From the NCBI GenBank assembly GCA_003132645.1, contig PKYM01000168.1, positions 8,143-21,302 on the forward strand: DNA of 13,160 bases, written 5' to 3'. The position numbers and the translations under genes are program-made. This document shows positions 6,069 through 12,936 of the stretch, one piece after another; position 1 is the first letter of the stretch, and the number at the start of each line of letters is the position of its first letter. Source of the DNA: Actinomycetota bacterium (lineage in GTDB: Bacteria; Actinomycetota; Thermoleophilia; UBA2241). The notes beneath the pieces are model-generated. The model was given only the letters and a program-made list of their open reading frames with translations. It did not search any database and was not told the origin of the DNA.

Positions 6069-7189
6069 TGGTCGGCCTGAGCGGCGGCGTTGACAGCGCC
6101 GTAGCCGCGCTCGCGTTGCGCGAGGCCGGCTACCAGGTGCGCGCCGCCACCCTGAAGCTCTGGCCGGGAGACGACGAGCGCAGCTGCTGTTCGCCGGCAG
6201 CCGTGGCGCGTGCCCGGGAAAGCGCGCACGCCATCGGCAGCCCGCACTTCAGCGTGAACGACGAGTCGCGCTTCGAAGCCGAGGTCGTGGCGCCGTTCGT
6301 CGGCGCGTACCTGGCCGGCGAGACGCCGAACCCCTGCATCGCCTGCAATCCGGGTCGCCTGCGGCGGCTCGTCGCGCTGGCCGACCACTTCGGGGCGGCC
6401 TGGGTAGCCACTGGGCACTACGCGCGGGTGGTGCGTGTGGCAGGCGAGCCGCGCATCGCGCGTGGTCGCGACCTCGACAAGGACCAGTCGTATATGCTCT
6501 GGCGCGTACCCCCCGAGACCCTGGAGCGTCTCCTGCTGCCGTTGGGCGAGCTCACCAAGCCCGCGGTGCGCGCGCGGGCCCGCCGCGCCGGGCTGCCTCC
6601 GGCCGATCAGGCCGAAAGTCAGGATGTCTGTTTTGCGCCTGGTGACCACCGTGAGTTCCTGACGGCGCGCGGCGCCCCCCGGCAGGCGGGTGAGATAGTC
6701 GACGGTGACGGTCGCGTTCTCGGCACTCACGACGGCTGGTGGCGCTTCACCGTGGGTCAGCGGCGCGGGCTCGGCCTGAGCGCCGCCGAGCCCCTGTATG
6801 TGGTGGCGATCGAGCCCCAAAGCGGCCGCGTTGTGGTCGGGCCCGCGGAGAAGCTCGTCGTGTCGGTCGTGGAGGTCCGCGAGCTCGTCGACCGCGGCCT
6901 CGGCGACGGCGACGGTCTCGCGGTCCAGTTGCGCTACAAGGCCGCTGCGGTCGCCGTCGCCCGTCTGCGCAGGCTGCCCGGCGATCGCGCCCGGATCGAA
7001 CTCGGCGAGCCGTTCTCCGGGTCGGCGCCGGGACAGTCGGCCGTGCTGTACAGAGACGATGTCGTGGTAGGCGGCGGCATCATCACGAAGGCCGGCCCGC
7101 GACGTTCACCGAGCGCGTGCCGGTGTGATAGGGTTTCCGCGCCAAGAGCGAGGCCAAAGCGCGGCGATGGAGGCGACGTCGATGACTGA
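6068..7189 (+). CDS. mnmA: tRNA-specific 2-thiouridylase MnmA
   Basis: ATP-dependent enzyme that thiolates the wobble uridine (s2U34) of certain tRNAs using desulfurase-derived sulfur. The P-loop SGGVDS is at residues 5-10. TPNPCIACN (86-94) gives the nucleophile Cys93 with an extra Cys90, and ESQDVCF holds the second cysteine, Cys188. FTVGQRRGLG (228-236) and the C-terminal beta barrel ending GQSAVLYRDDVVVGGG follow. After PCIACN the usual N-x-x-I-K-F is replaced by NPGRLRRL. The 373 residues include about 33 non-family residues after GGGIIT, rich in Arg and Pro, which seem to be read-through into the next operon's leader. The ATG start leaves the first beta strand about three residues short, and no upstream in-frame start exists. 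Translation probably couples to iscU through TAATG. Confidence 0.95.
   Translation: MVGLSGGVDSAVAALALREAGYQVRAATLKLWPGDDERSCCSPAAVARARESAHAIGSPHFSVNDESRFEAEVVAPFVGAYLAGETPNPCIACNPGRLRRLVALADHFGAAWVATGHYARVVRVAGEPRIARGRDLDKDQSYMLWRVPPETLERLLLPLGELTKPAVRARARRAGLPPADQAESQDVCFAPGDHREFLTARGAPRQAGEIVDGDGRVLGTHDGWWRFTVGQRRGLGLSAAEPLYVVAIEPQSGRVVVGPAEKLVVSVVEVRELVDRGLGDGDGLAVQLRYKAAAVAVARLRRLPGDRARIELGEPFSGSAPGQSAVLYRDDVVVGGGIITKAGPRRSPSACRCDRVSAPRARPKRGDGGDVDD
7105..7134 (+). promoter_or_regulatory. Weak candidate promoter inside the mnmA 3' end
   Basis: TTCACC (7105-7110) lies 18 bp before TAGGGT (7129-7134), which has TGA in front as an extended -10. GGGTTT (7131-7136) also resembles a sigma-B-family -10 (GGGTAT), but no GTTT-like -35 lies at the proper distance. 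The position is where a promoter for the membrane-protein/sigma operon would be expected, because the conserved MnmA sequence ends at about 7088. The match is weak. Confidence 0.25.
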
Positions 7190-7799
7190 CTCAGTGTGGA
7201 TCGTGGGTGCCAGCACGCCCTCGATGGCGTTGCGCTATGCCGCGGCGTTCTTTCTCGTGGTGGTCGGTATCGGGCTGATCTACGCGCTCGTCCGGCTGGG
7301 GGGCACGTTACGTTCCGCCGAAAAGCTCCTGACCGACGTCGACATCGAGGTGGTGCCCCTCCTCAAGCAGGCTACCGAGACCCTCGACGGAGTCAACACC
7401 GAGCTCGACAAGGTCGATGTGGTCATGTCGAGCGTGGTCGACGCCACCGAGAAGGTCGACCAGACGACGCGCATCGTCGAGTCGGCGATCACCGTGCCGG
7501 CCAAGAAGGCCGCCGCCTTCGGCGCCGGCGTCTCGCAGGCCGTCTCCAGTTTCTTCAATCGCGGCGCCGACGCGCCCGAGCCCGACGCCGGCGACAGTCC
7601 GCCGAACGGCGCCTCCTGGAGTCCGCCGTCCGGCTACGGCCCTGGAGCGGCGAGTCCCGCGCCGACCGAGTCGATCGGCCCGCCCTCTGCGGAGCCGGTG
7701 GCCGACAGCGTAAGCGAGGCTCCGCCGGTTGCCGACACGCCGGGCGAGGCTCCGCCGGCAGACCAGGCGTCCGGCACGAACGAGGTGAGCGGCGGGTGA
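7182..7799 (+). CDS. DUF948 (YtxG-like) membrane protein
   Basis: A 205-residue protein with one N-terminal membrane helix (about 16-37, AMALRYAAAFFLVVVGIGLIYALV region). A DUF948-type amphipathic segment (about 41-126) follows, where LL.DVD.EVVPLLKQATETLDGVNTELDKVD resembles the family and probably forms coiled helices. The tail (127-205) is disordered, rich in Pro, Ala, Ser and Asp, with a duplicated EAPP motif coded by a 15-bp direct repeat (7714-7728, 7744-7758). In B. subtilis the DUF948 protein YtxG is encoded with YtxH in a general-stress operon, and here too it precedes a small membrane protein and a SigB-type sigma gene. GGAGG eight bases upstream supports the ATG at 7182, which overlaps mnmA by eight bases. 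Earlier in-frame starts (GTG 7125, ATG 7167) would lengthen the overlap. The molecular function is unknown. Confidence 0.85.
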   Translation: MTDSVWIVGASTPSMALRYAAAFFLVVVGIGLIYALVRLGGTLRSAEKLLTDVDIEVVPLLKQATETLDGVNTELDKVDVVMSSVVDATEKVDQTTRIVESAITVPAKKAAAFGAGVSQAVSSFFNRGADAPEPDAGDSPPNGASWSPPSGYGPGAASPAPTESIGPPSAEPVADSVSEAPPVADTPGEAPPADQASGTNEVSGG

Positions 7800-8065
7800 G
7801 GCTCTGGGGAACTCTCATCTTCGGCAGTGTGCTTGCCGGTACGGGTGTGGCCTACTATGTGCGCGAACGCAGCCAGTCCACCGGCCAGAGCTATGTCGAG
7901 GTGCTGTTGCAGCTGCCTTCCGAGGTGCGGCGTGGCTACGGCGAGGCCCGCCGGCGGGCGCGGCTGGCTCTAGACGACGGCCTGCGGGCCGCACGCGTGC
8001 GTGAGCGCCAGGTCGACCACGCGCTCGTGGCTGCAGCGCAGCGCAACGACGACCCGATCGCTTAG
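7796..8065 (+). CDS. Small single-helix membrane protein (YtxH-like)
   Basis: An 89-residue protein. Its GTG start overlaps the stop of the DUF948 gene by three bases, with AGGTGA a short distance upstream. The N-terminus is a short hydrophobic helix (LWGTLIFGSVLAGTGVAYYV, residues 3-22). A charged, Arg/Glu-rich helical region follows (EVRRGYGEARRRARLALDDGL), probably cytoplasmic. The architecture resembles YtxH/gas-vesicle-like small proteins, which often accompany DUF948 partners. Similarity is by shape and context more than by motif. It is too short and plain for a firmer assignment. The tight coupling suggests the two proteins act together. Confidence 0.7.
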   Translation: MRLWGTLIFGSVLAGTGVAYYVRERSQSTGQSYVEVLLQLPSEVRRGYGEARRRARLALDDGLRAARVRERQVDHALVAAAQRNDDPIA

Positions 8066-8077
8066 GCGAGGTTACTG

Positions 8078-8470
8078 ATGGCAGATACCATTCGTCTCGA
8101 AGTGACGGCCTCCGCGGCGGCGCTTCCCGTCGTGCGCCTGGTGCTGGGCGGCGTGGCTGCGCGCGTCGATCTCTCGCTCGAAGAGATCGAAGATCTCTAC
8201 GTGGCCGTCGAAGAGCTGCTCTCGGCCGCAGAGGGCGCCGGTGAAGGCCCCCGCCATGAGCTGGCCATCGAGTTGGGCGACGACGGGGTGACCGTGAATG
8301 CTGGTCCCTTCCGGACCTCGGCGCTCAGGTCACGCCTCACGAGTGCGGAACCGTCCGGCAAGTACGATCTGCAGACCGTCATGCGCGGGGTCGTGCAGTC
8401 AGTCGAAGTCTGCGCGGCGCCCGACGATTGCTACTGCGTGGTGTTCGCCAAGCGGCGCGGCAGCGCCTGA
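8078..8470 (+). CDS. RsbW-like anti-sigma factor, degenerate ATP-binding site
   Basis: A 130-residue protein with the layout of RsbW/SpoIIAB-type GHKL kinases. The N-terminal strand (TIRLEVTASAAALPVVRLVLGGVA) and the long helix around LEEIEDLYVAVEELLSA (35-50) fit the family. The N-box helix has no asparagine (VEELLSAAEGA, where family members have E-A-x-x-N-A-x-x-H). No DxGxG loop is seen; DDGVTVNAGPF stands near that region. ATP binding and kinase activity are therefore doubtful. Residues 110-123 (EVCAAPDDCYCVVFAK) form the final strands and carry three cysteines. GAGG lies six bases before the ATG. The next gene, seven bases on, encodes a SigB/SigF-type sigma factor, the expected partner of such a protein. 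No RsbV-like antagonist is present. Confidence 0.75.
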   Translation: MADTIRLEVTASAAALPVVRLVLGGVAARVDLSLEEIEDLYVAVEELLSAAEGAGEGPRHELAIELGDDGVTVNAGPFRTSALRSRLTSAEPSGKYDLQTVMRGVVQSVEVCAAPDDCYCVVFAKRRGSA

Positions 8471-8477
8471 GGTCCGC

Positions 8478-9572
8478 ATGTCTGATGCCGACACCACTGA
8501 CCGGCTCGGCGACGAGGTCGCCGGAAAGCCCGACGGACGCCAGGTAGGGCAGGGCGCGGGCGCGCCGCGCGCCGACGACGACAAGCGCCCGGACGTCGAA
8601 GCAGGCGCCGGCGATCCCTTGTCCGGCAGCGCCGCCGAGTCCGGCGAGCCCGGATCCGGCCAGGGCGAGCCCGGATCTGATCGGGGTGAACCGGAGACCG
8701 AAGGCGCGTCCCCAGCCGTCGAGCCCGAGGCCGGCGATGAGAGCCAGATCGATGCCCGGCCCGAAGGAGACGATGACGACCTGATCGTGCGCGTCGTGCC
8801 GCCGACCAGCCGCGGCAAGGATGAGTCCGAGAAACTCGACCAGTTCCTGCTGCGGCGCTATCACCTGCACGGCGACCGCCGGGCGCGCGACCAGTTGATC
8901 ACCATGTACCTGCCCCTGGTGCGCTCGCTGGCGCGCCGATATTCGTCACGCGGCGAGCACTTCGACGACCTGGTGCAGGTCGGATCGATCGGCCTGATCA
9001 AGGCCATCGACCGGTTCGACCTGACGCGCGGCGTCGAGCTCACGACCTACGCTACGCCGAACATCATCGGCGAGATCAAGCGCTACTTCCGCGATAAGGG
9101 CTGGTCGGTGCGCGTGCCGCGCGGCCTGCAGGAGCTGAACATCCGCCTGAACAAGGTGATCGACGAGCTCGTCCCCAAGCTGCAGCGCTCGCCGACCATC
9201 AACGAGATCGCCGCAGCGGCGGGGGCGACGCCAGAAGAAGTGCTCGAGGCGCTCGAAACGAGCCAGGCCTACAACTCGGTCTCGCTGCAAGCCGCGCCCA
9301 ACGGTGAGTCGGGCGACGATGAGACCGGCCTGATCGACTACATGGGAACCGAAGAAGCGGCGTACGACACGATGGAGGACCGCACCATGCTGGCCCCGGG
9401 CTTCGCCAAGCTCGATGCCCGCGAGCGCTACATCCTCCACCTGCGTTTCTTCGAGGGCCTTACGCAGTCGCAGATCGCCGCGCGCGTCGGCATTTCGCAG
9501 ATGCACGTGTCACGGCTCATCCGCCGGGCGCTCGAGAAGCTGCGGGCGAACATCGGCGAGGGTGCGCTGTGA
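8478..9572 (+). CDS. RNA polymerase sigma factor, SigB/SigF family
   Basis: Alternative sigma factor of the stress/sporulation class (group 3). Region 2 spans about 139-209 (LPLVRSLARRY, DDLVQVGSIGLIKAIDRFD, TYATPNIIGEIKRYFRDKGW). Region 3 covers about 210-290 (SVRVPRGLQELN...LQRSPTINEIA), and region 4 about 306-357 (LDARERYILHLRFFEGLTQ, IAARVGISQMHVSRLIRRAL). Family members of this type are about 250-260 residues long. This one has 364, because residues 1-115 form an extra acidic, Gly/Glu/Asp/Pro-rich segment coded partly by 21-bp repeats. GAGG five bases before the ATG at 8478, abutting the upstream stop, supports this start. A later ATG start can be doubted because acidic codons run unbroken into the conserved domain. 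It is likely controlled by the RsbW-like neighbour. Confidence 0.93.
   Translation: MSDADTTDRLGDEVAGKPDGRQVGQGAGAPRADDDKRPDVEAGAGDPLSGSAAESGEPGSGQGEPGSDRGEPETEGASPAVEPEAGDESQIDARPEGDDDDLIVRVVPPTSRGKDESEKLDQFLLRRYHLHGDRRARDQLITMYLPLVRSLARRYSSRGEHFDDLVQVGSIGLIKAIDRFDLTRGVELTTYATPNIIGEIKRYFRDKGWSVRVPRGLQELNIRLNKVIDELVPKLQRSPTINEIAAAAGATPEEVLEALETSQAYNSVSLQAAPNGESGDDETGLIDYMGTEEAAYDTMEDRTMLAPGFAKLDARERYILHLRFFEGLTQSQIAARVGISQMHVSRLIRRALEKLRANIGEGAL
8643..8705 (+). repeat. Three 21-bp tandem repeats within the sigma-factor gene
   Basis: Units start at 8643, 8664 and 8685. The first two share GGCGAGCCCGGATC exactly; the third is diverged (GGTGAACCGGAG). They keep the frame and encode GEPGSGQ, GEPGSDR and GEPETEG in the disordered N-terminal extension of the sigma factor. 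The 21-bp (seven-codon) unit suggests slippage expansion of a linker and possible length variation between strains. Confidence 0.8.
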
Positions 9573-9615
9573 CGCCCCGGCTCTGACCGGTAGAGACCGC
9601 GACGATGAGGTGCGT

Positions 9616-12264
9616 ATGACCCTGCAGAGGAACGGTGCGGCGCTGTCGTCGGCGGCGCTCCGCCGCGCGTTCAGCGAGTTCTTCGAGGCGCGGGGCCACC
9701 TGGCGCCGCCGCCGGCATCGCTTGTGCCGGTCGGCGATCCGAGCGTGCTGTTCACGACGGCCGGCATGCAACAGTTCAAGCCCTACTATCTCGGCGTCGA
9801 CACGCCGCCGGCCCAGCGTCTGACGACCAGCCAGCGCTGCTTTCGCACCTCCGACATCGAGAACGTCGGGCACACGGCGCGCCACCTGACCTTCTTCGAG
9901 ATGCTCGGCAACTTCTCCATCGGCGACTACTTCAAGCGCGAAGCCATCGCCTGGGCGCTCGAGTTCTCAGATCAGCTCGGCATCGACAGGGCCCGGATCA
10001 AGGTCAGCGTGTTCGGTGGCGACGACCAGGTGCCGGTCGACGACGAGGCCATCGCCATCTGGAAGACGCACGGCTTCTCAGACGACGACATCGTGCGCCT
10101 CGGACGAGGAGACAACTTCTGGGGACCGGCGGGCGCCACGGGCCCCTGCGGGCCCTGCTCCGAGCTGTACTTCGACATGGGCGAGGAGTTCGGCTGTGGA
10201 CGGCCCGACTGCGGTCCGGGCTGCGAGTGCGACCGCTGGATGGAGTACTGGAACCTGGTCTTCGTGCAGTACGAGATGGACGAGCGTGGCGGCCTCTCGC
10301 CGCTGGCCGCCCAGAGCATCGATACCGGCATGGGGCTCGAACGCGTCAGCGCGGTCCACCAGGGCGTCACCACGGTCTACGAGACCGACGCCTTCCGGCC
10401 CCTGATCGAACTCGGCGAGCAGCTTTCCGGCCAGACCTACGGCTCGAGTGAGGCCGCGACCCGCGCCCTGCGCATCATGGCCGAACACGCCCGCGGCATC
10501 GCCTTTCTCATCATGGACGGGGTCCTGCCGGGCAACGAGGGGCGCGACTACGTGCTGCGGCGCATCATTCGCCGCGCCGTTCAGCAGGGCGTCTCGATCG
10601 GCCTCGACGAGCCGTTTCTTTCGCGTCTGTGCGAGCGCGTCGTCGAGCTCATGGGCGGGGCTTATCCGGCGCTTCTGGCGAGCCGCGATACGATCGTCGA
10701 GATCACCGGCGAGGAGGAGGCGCGCTTCACTCACACGCTGGCTCAGGGTATGGCCATCCTCGATGAGGCCCTGCGCCGCGCCCGCGACTCGGGTGCCGAG
10801 CTGCCTCCGGCGGTCGCTTTCGAGCTCCACGACACCTACGGTTTTCCTTTCGATCTCACCCGCGAGATCGTCCAGGACCGGGGGATGAGCGTCGACGAGG
10901 AGGGCTTCGAACGCCTCATGACCGAGCAGCGCGAGCGGGCTCGCAAGGCCCAGCGCGCGGGCGAGACCGGACCGGGCGAGCTCGAGACCTTCCAGCGCGG
11001 CAGCGCGGACCTGCCGACGACCTTCGTGGGCTACGAGCGCCTCGAGGTCTACAGCGTCGTGCGCGCCGCGCGCGTCCTGGCCGACGGCCGGGTGGCGCTC
11101 AAGCTCGAGGAGTCGCCCTTCTATGCCGAAGGCGGCGGTCAGGTCGCCGATGCCGGCTGGATCCACACCGACTCGGGCAAGCTCGACGTGATCGACGTCA
11201 TGCGCTTCGAAAACGACCAGGTCATCGTCGGTCGCCTGACCGAAGGCAGCGTCGTCTCCGGCGAGCGCGCCAAGGCCATGGTCAACGCCGTGCGGCGCCA
11301 CCAGACGGCCTGCAACCACACCGCCACGCACCTGCTCCACAACGCCCTGCGCATCGTGCTCGGCGACGAGGTGCGCCAGGCGGGCTCGCTCGTGACCCCC
11401 GACAGGCTGCGTTTCGACTACAAGACGCGGCGCGCCCCGACGCCCGCTGAGCTCCGCCAGATCGAAGACCTTGCCAACCGGCGGATCGTCGAAAACCACC
11501 CGGTACGGCCCTTTGTCACCACCCGCGAGTATGCCGCCGAGATCGGCGCGCTGGCCTTCTTCGAGGAGAAGTACGGCGAGTTCGTGCGGGTGCTCGAGAT
11601 CGACGAATTCAGCCGCGAGTTGTGCGGCGGCACGCACGTCTCATCGACCTCCCAGATCGGCTTGTGCAAGATCACCGCCAGCACTTCGGTGGGCGCCAAC
11701 ACGCGGCGCGTCGAGGCGATCACGTCAGCCGCCGCGATCGAGTACTATCGCGGCATCGAGGCGCGCGAGCAGGAGTTGGCCGGCGAGCTCGGTGTGACGG
11801 CCGACCGCGTCCCCGAGGCGGTGCGTCGTCGCCTGGCCGAGACCGACGAGTTGCGACAGGCGGCTCGCGCCGCCGAGAGCGGCGAGCGTCATGGTCGTGT
11901 CGAAGAGCTGCTGGCCGCGGCTCACGCGGTAGGCCGCGCCACACTGGTCGCCGGTCAGGTCGACGTACAGCGGCCCGAAGAGCTGCTCGCTCTGGCCGAC
12001 GAGATCCGCGCCAGACGGTCCGACGTCGCCGTGGCTCTGCTCGCCGCCGTCGACGGCCGCGTCGCGGTGCTGGTCGCGGCGACCGACGCCCTCGTGGGTC
12101 GCGGGCTGCGCGCGAACGACGTACTGGCCGCCATGATGCCGGCCATCGAGGGGCGCGGCGGCGGCAAGCCGACGCTCGCCCGCGGCGGCGGTACCAATGT
12201 GGCCGGCATGGCCGCGGCACTCGAGGCGGGCGTGGCCCGGGCTCGGGAGCTTCTCGGGGACTGA
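9616..12264 (+). CDS. alaS: Alanyl-tRNA synthetase
   Basis: Charges tRNA-Ala and edits mischarged Ser/Gly. The 882 residues are full length. The class II core starts with FSEFFEARGHLAPPPASLVP and VLFTTAGMQQFKPYYLG (about 19-60). It continues with the RCFRTSDIENVGHTARHLTFFEMLGNF region (74-100) and the GPAGATGPCGPCSELYFD loop (170-187). A cysteine-rich insertion, CGRPDCGPGCECDRW (194-208), may bind metal. The editing domain carries the zinc ligands His568 and His572 (HTATH) with Cys670 and His674 (CGGTH). The C-Ala domain ends with GRGGGKPTLARGGGTN. GAGG five bases upstream supports the ATG at 9616; the open frame extends further upstream into the sigma gene without family similarity. ruvX follows after two bases. 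Confidence 0.98.
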   Translation: MTLQRNGAALSSAALRRAFSEFFEARGHLAPPPASLVPVGDPSVLFTTAGMQQFKPYYLGVDTPPAQRLTTSQRCFRTSDIENVGHTARHLTFFEMLGNFSIGDYFKREAIAWALEFSDQLGIDRARIKVSVFGGDDQVPVDDEAIAIWKTHGFSDDDIVRLGRGDNFWGPAGATGPCGPCSELYFDMGEEFGCGRPDCGPGCECDRWMEYWNLVFVQYEMDERGGLSPLAAQSIDTGMGLERVSAVHQGVTTVYETDAFRPLIELGEQLSGQTYGSSEAATRALRIMAEHARGIAFLIMDGVLPGNEGRDYVLRRIIRRAVQQGVSIGLDEPFLSRLCERVVELMGGAYPALLASRDTIVEITGEEEARFTHTLAQGMAILDEALRRARDSGAELPPAVAFELHDTYGFPFDLTREIVQDRGMSVDEEGFERLMTEQRERARKAQRAGETGPGELETFQRGSADLPTTFVGYERLEVYSVVRAARVLADGRVALKLEESPFYAEGGGQVADAGWIHTDSGKLDVIDVMRFENDQVIVGRLTEGSVVSGERAKAMVNAVRRHQTACNHTATHLLHNALRIVLGDEVRQAGSLVTPDRLRFDYKTRRAPTPAELRQIEDLANRRIVENHPVRPFVTTREYAAEIGALAFFEEKYGEFVRVLEIDEFSRELCGGTHVSSTSQIGLCKITASTSVGANTRRVEAITSAAAIEYYRGIEAREQELAGELGVTADRVPEAVRRRLAETDELRQAARAAESGERHGRVEELLAAAHAVGRATLVAGQVDVQRPEELLALADEIRARRSDVAVALLAAVDGRVAVLVAATDALVGRGLRANDVLAAMMPAIEGRGGGKPTLARGGGTNVAGMAAALEAGVARARELLGD

Positions 12265-12266
12265 CG

Positions 12267-12665
12267 GTGCGGCTCCTGGCGCTCGACTACGGCGCCGTCC
12301 GTACGGGAGTCGCCATCTCCGACGAGACCGCCACGATCGCGCGGCCCTTCGGGGTCGTCGAGCGCGCCGGGACGGCGCCGGGGCTCGCGGCTCTCCGCGA
12401 GATGGTGGCGACCGAAGGGGTGTCGCTGGTGGTGGTGGGGCTGCCCGTCTCGCTCGACGGCGGCGAGCACGGTCAGGCCCGCGATGTGCGCTCGTTCGTG
12501 GCCCGGCTGCGGAGCACGATCGACGTGCCGGTCGTGCTGTACGACGAGCGTTTCACGACCGCGATCGCGCAGCAGCGAGGGGGGGCGGGTGCGCTCGATG
12601 CCAGAGCAGCGGCGCAGATACTCGAGGACTATCTGAGCGCCAATGAGTTCCGGCTACGACCCTGA
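12267..12665 (+). CDS. ruvX: RuvX/YqgF family RNase H-fold nuclease
   Basis: A 132-residue RNase H-like protein of the YqgF family. Homologues are implicated in pre-16S rRNA 5'-end processing, and some have been called putative Holliday junction resolvases. The nuclease signature is clear: LALDYGAVRTGVAISD near the N-terminus (first catalytic Asp), VVVGLPVSLDGGEHGQA in the middle, LYDERFTT with the acidic residue, and a terminal DARAAAQILEDYL. The start is a GTG two bases after the alaS stop, with GGGGA upstream, so the two are co-translated. The alaS-ruvX pairing is widespread in Gram-positive bacteria. Its last 23 bases overlap the ORF that resembles an MltG tail. Confidence 0.95.
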   Translation: MRLLALDYGAVRTGVAISDETATIARPFGVVERAGTAPGLAALREMVATEGVSLVVVGLPVSLDGGEHGQARDVRSFVARLRSTIDVPVVLYDERFTTAIAQQRGGAGALDARAAAQILEDYLSANEFRLRP

Positions 12666-12789
12666 GTCCGCTCACCCCGCCGGCGTCGAGTGTCTCCACT
12701 ACGTGGCTCGCAACGGCGGCAGCGCTCGGCACTGCTTCTCGTGGAGCTACGCCCGGTTCCTGAGCGACATGGCGCGCGCCCAGCACTGA
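12643..12789 (+). pseudogene. mltG: C-terminal remnant of MltG (endolytic transglycosylase)
   Basis: A 48-codon ORF whose residues 10-45 (AHPAGVECLHYVARNGGSAR, then HCFSWSYARFLSDMARA) resemble the last part of MltG. MltG typically ends with P-A-x-x-x-Y-L-Y-F-V-A...DG...H-x-F-S-x-T-Y-x-E-(H/F)-L. The catalytic LysM/YceG domain, normally about 300 residues, is absent. Full mltG usually stands exactly here, between ruvX and aroE, so this looks like the scar of an internal deletion that removed nearly all of the gene. The frame has stayed open to a TGA at 12787-12789. The ATG at 12643 lies inside ruvX and has no good ribosome-binding site, so expression is doubtful. A chance similarity or a genuine small protein cannot be excluded. 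Confidence 0.55.
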
Positions 12790-12870
12790 AACCCGTCGGA
12801 GCGGCGACGTGGCGCCGCGACGCGGGCCCTGTCCCGGCAGGCCTGTAGAGCAGGATGTCGCGTGCCGATG

Positions 12871-12886
12871 TGCAAGCTAGCTTGCA
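12871..12886. promoter_or_regulatory. Perfect 16-bp palindrome upstream of aroE
   Basis: TGCAAGCTAGCTTGCA is an uninterrupted perfect inverted repeat 50 bp before the aroE start, in the spacer left after the MltG-like ORF. It is more A/T-rich than its surroundings. There is no loop and no following T-run, so a terminator is unlikely. The form suits the operator of a dimeric regulator such as a ribbon-helix-helix or AbrB-like protein. No such regulator is encoded nearby. Confidence 0.45.
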
Positions 12887-12936
12887 GTGGTTCGATCGAC
12901 GACCGGCGAGCGGGTTCACGACTCTGGGGGCCGAAG

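Noticed and set aside
10078..11637. Long open frame of 519 codons on the minus strand inside alaS
   Set aside because: It mirrors a strongly conserved synthetase on the plus strand. Its composition (Ala, Val, Glu, Arg, His) is typical of the reverse complement of GC-rich genes, and it has no recognisable domain.
12871..12886. Intrinsic terminator at the palindrome before aroE
   Set aside because: The inverted repeat has no loop and no T-run follows.
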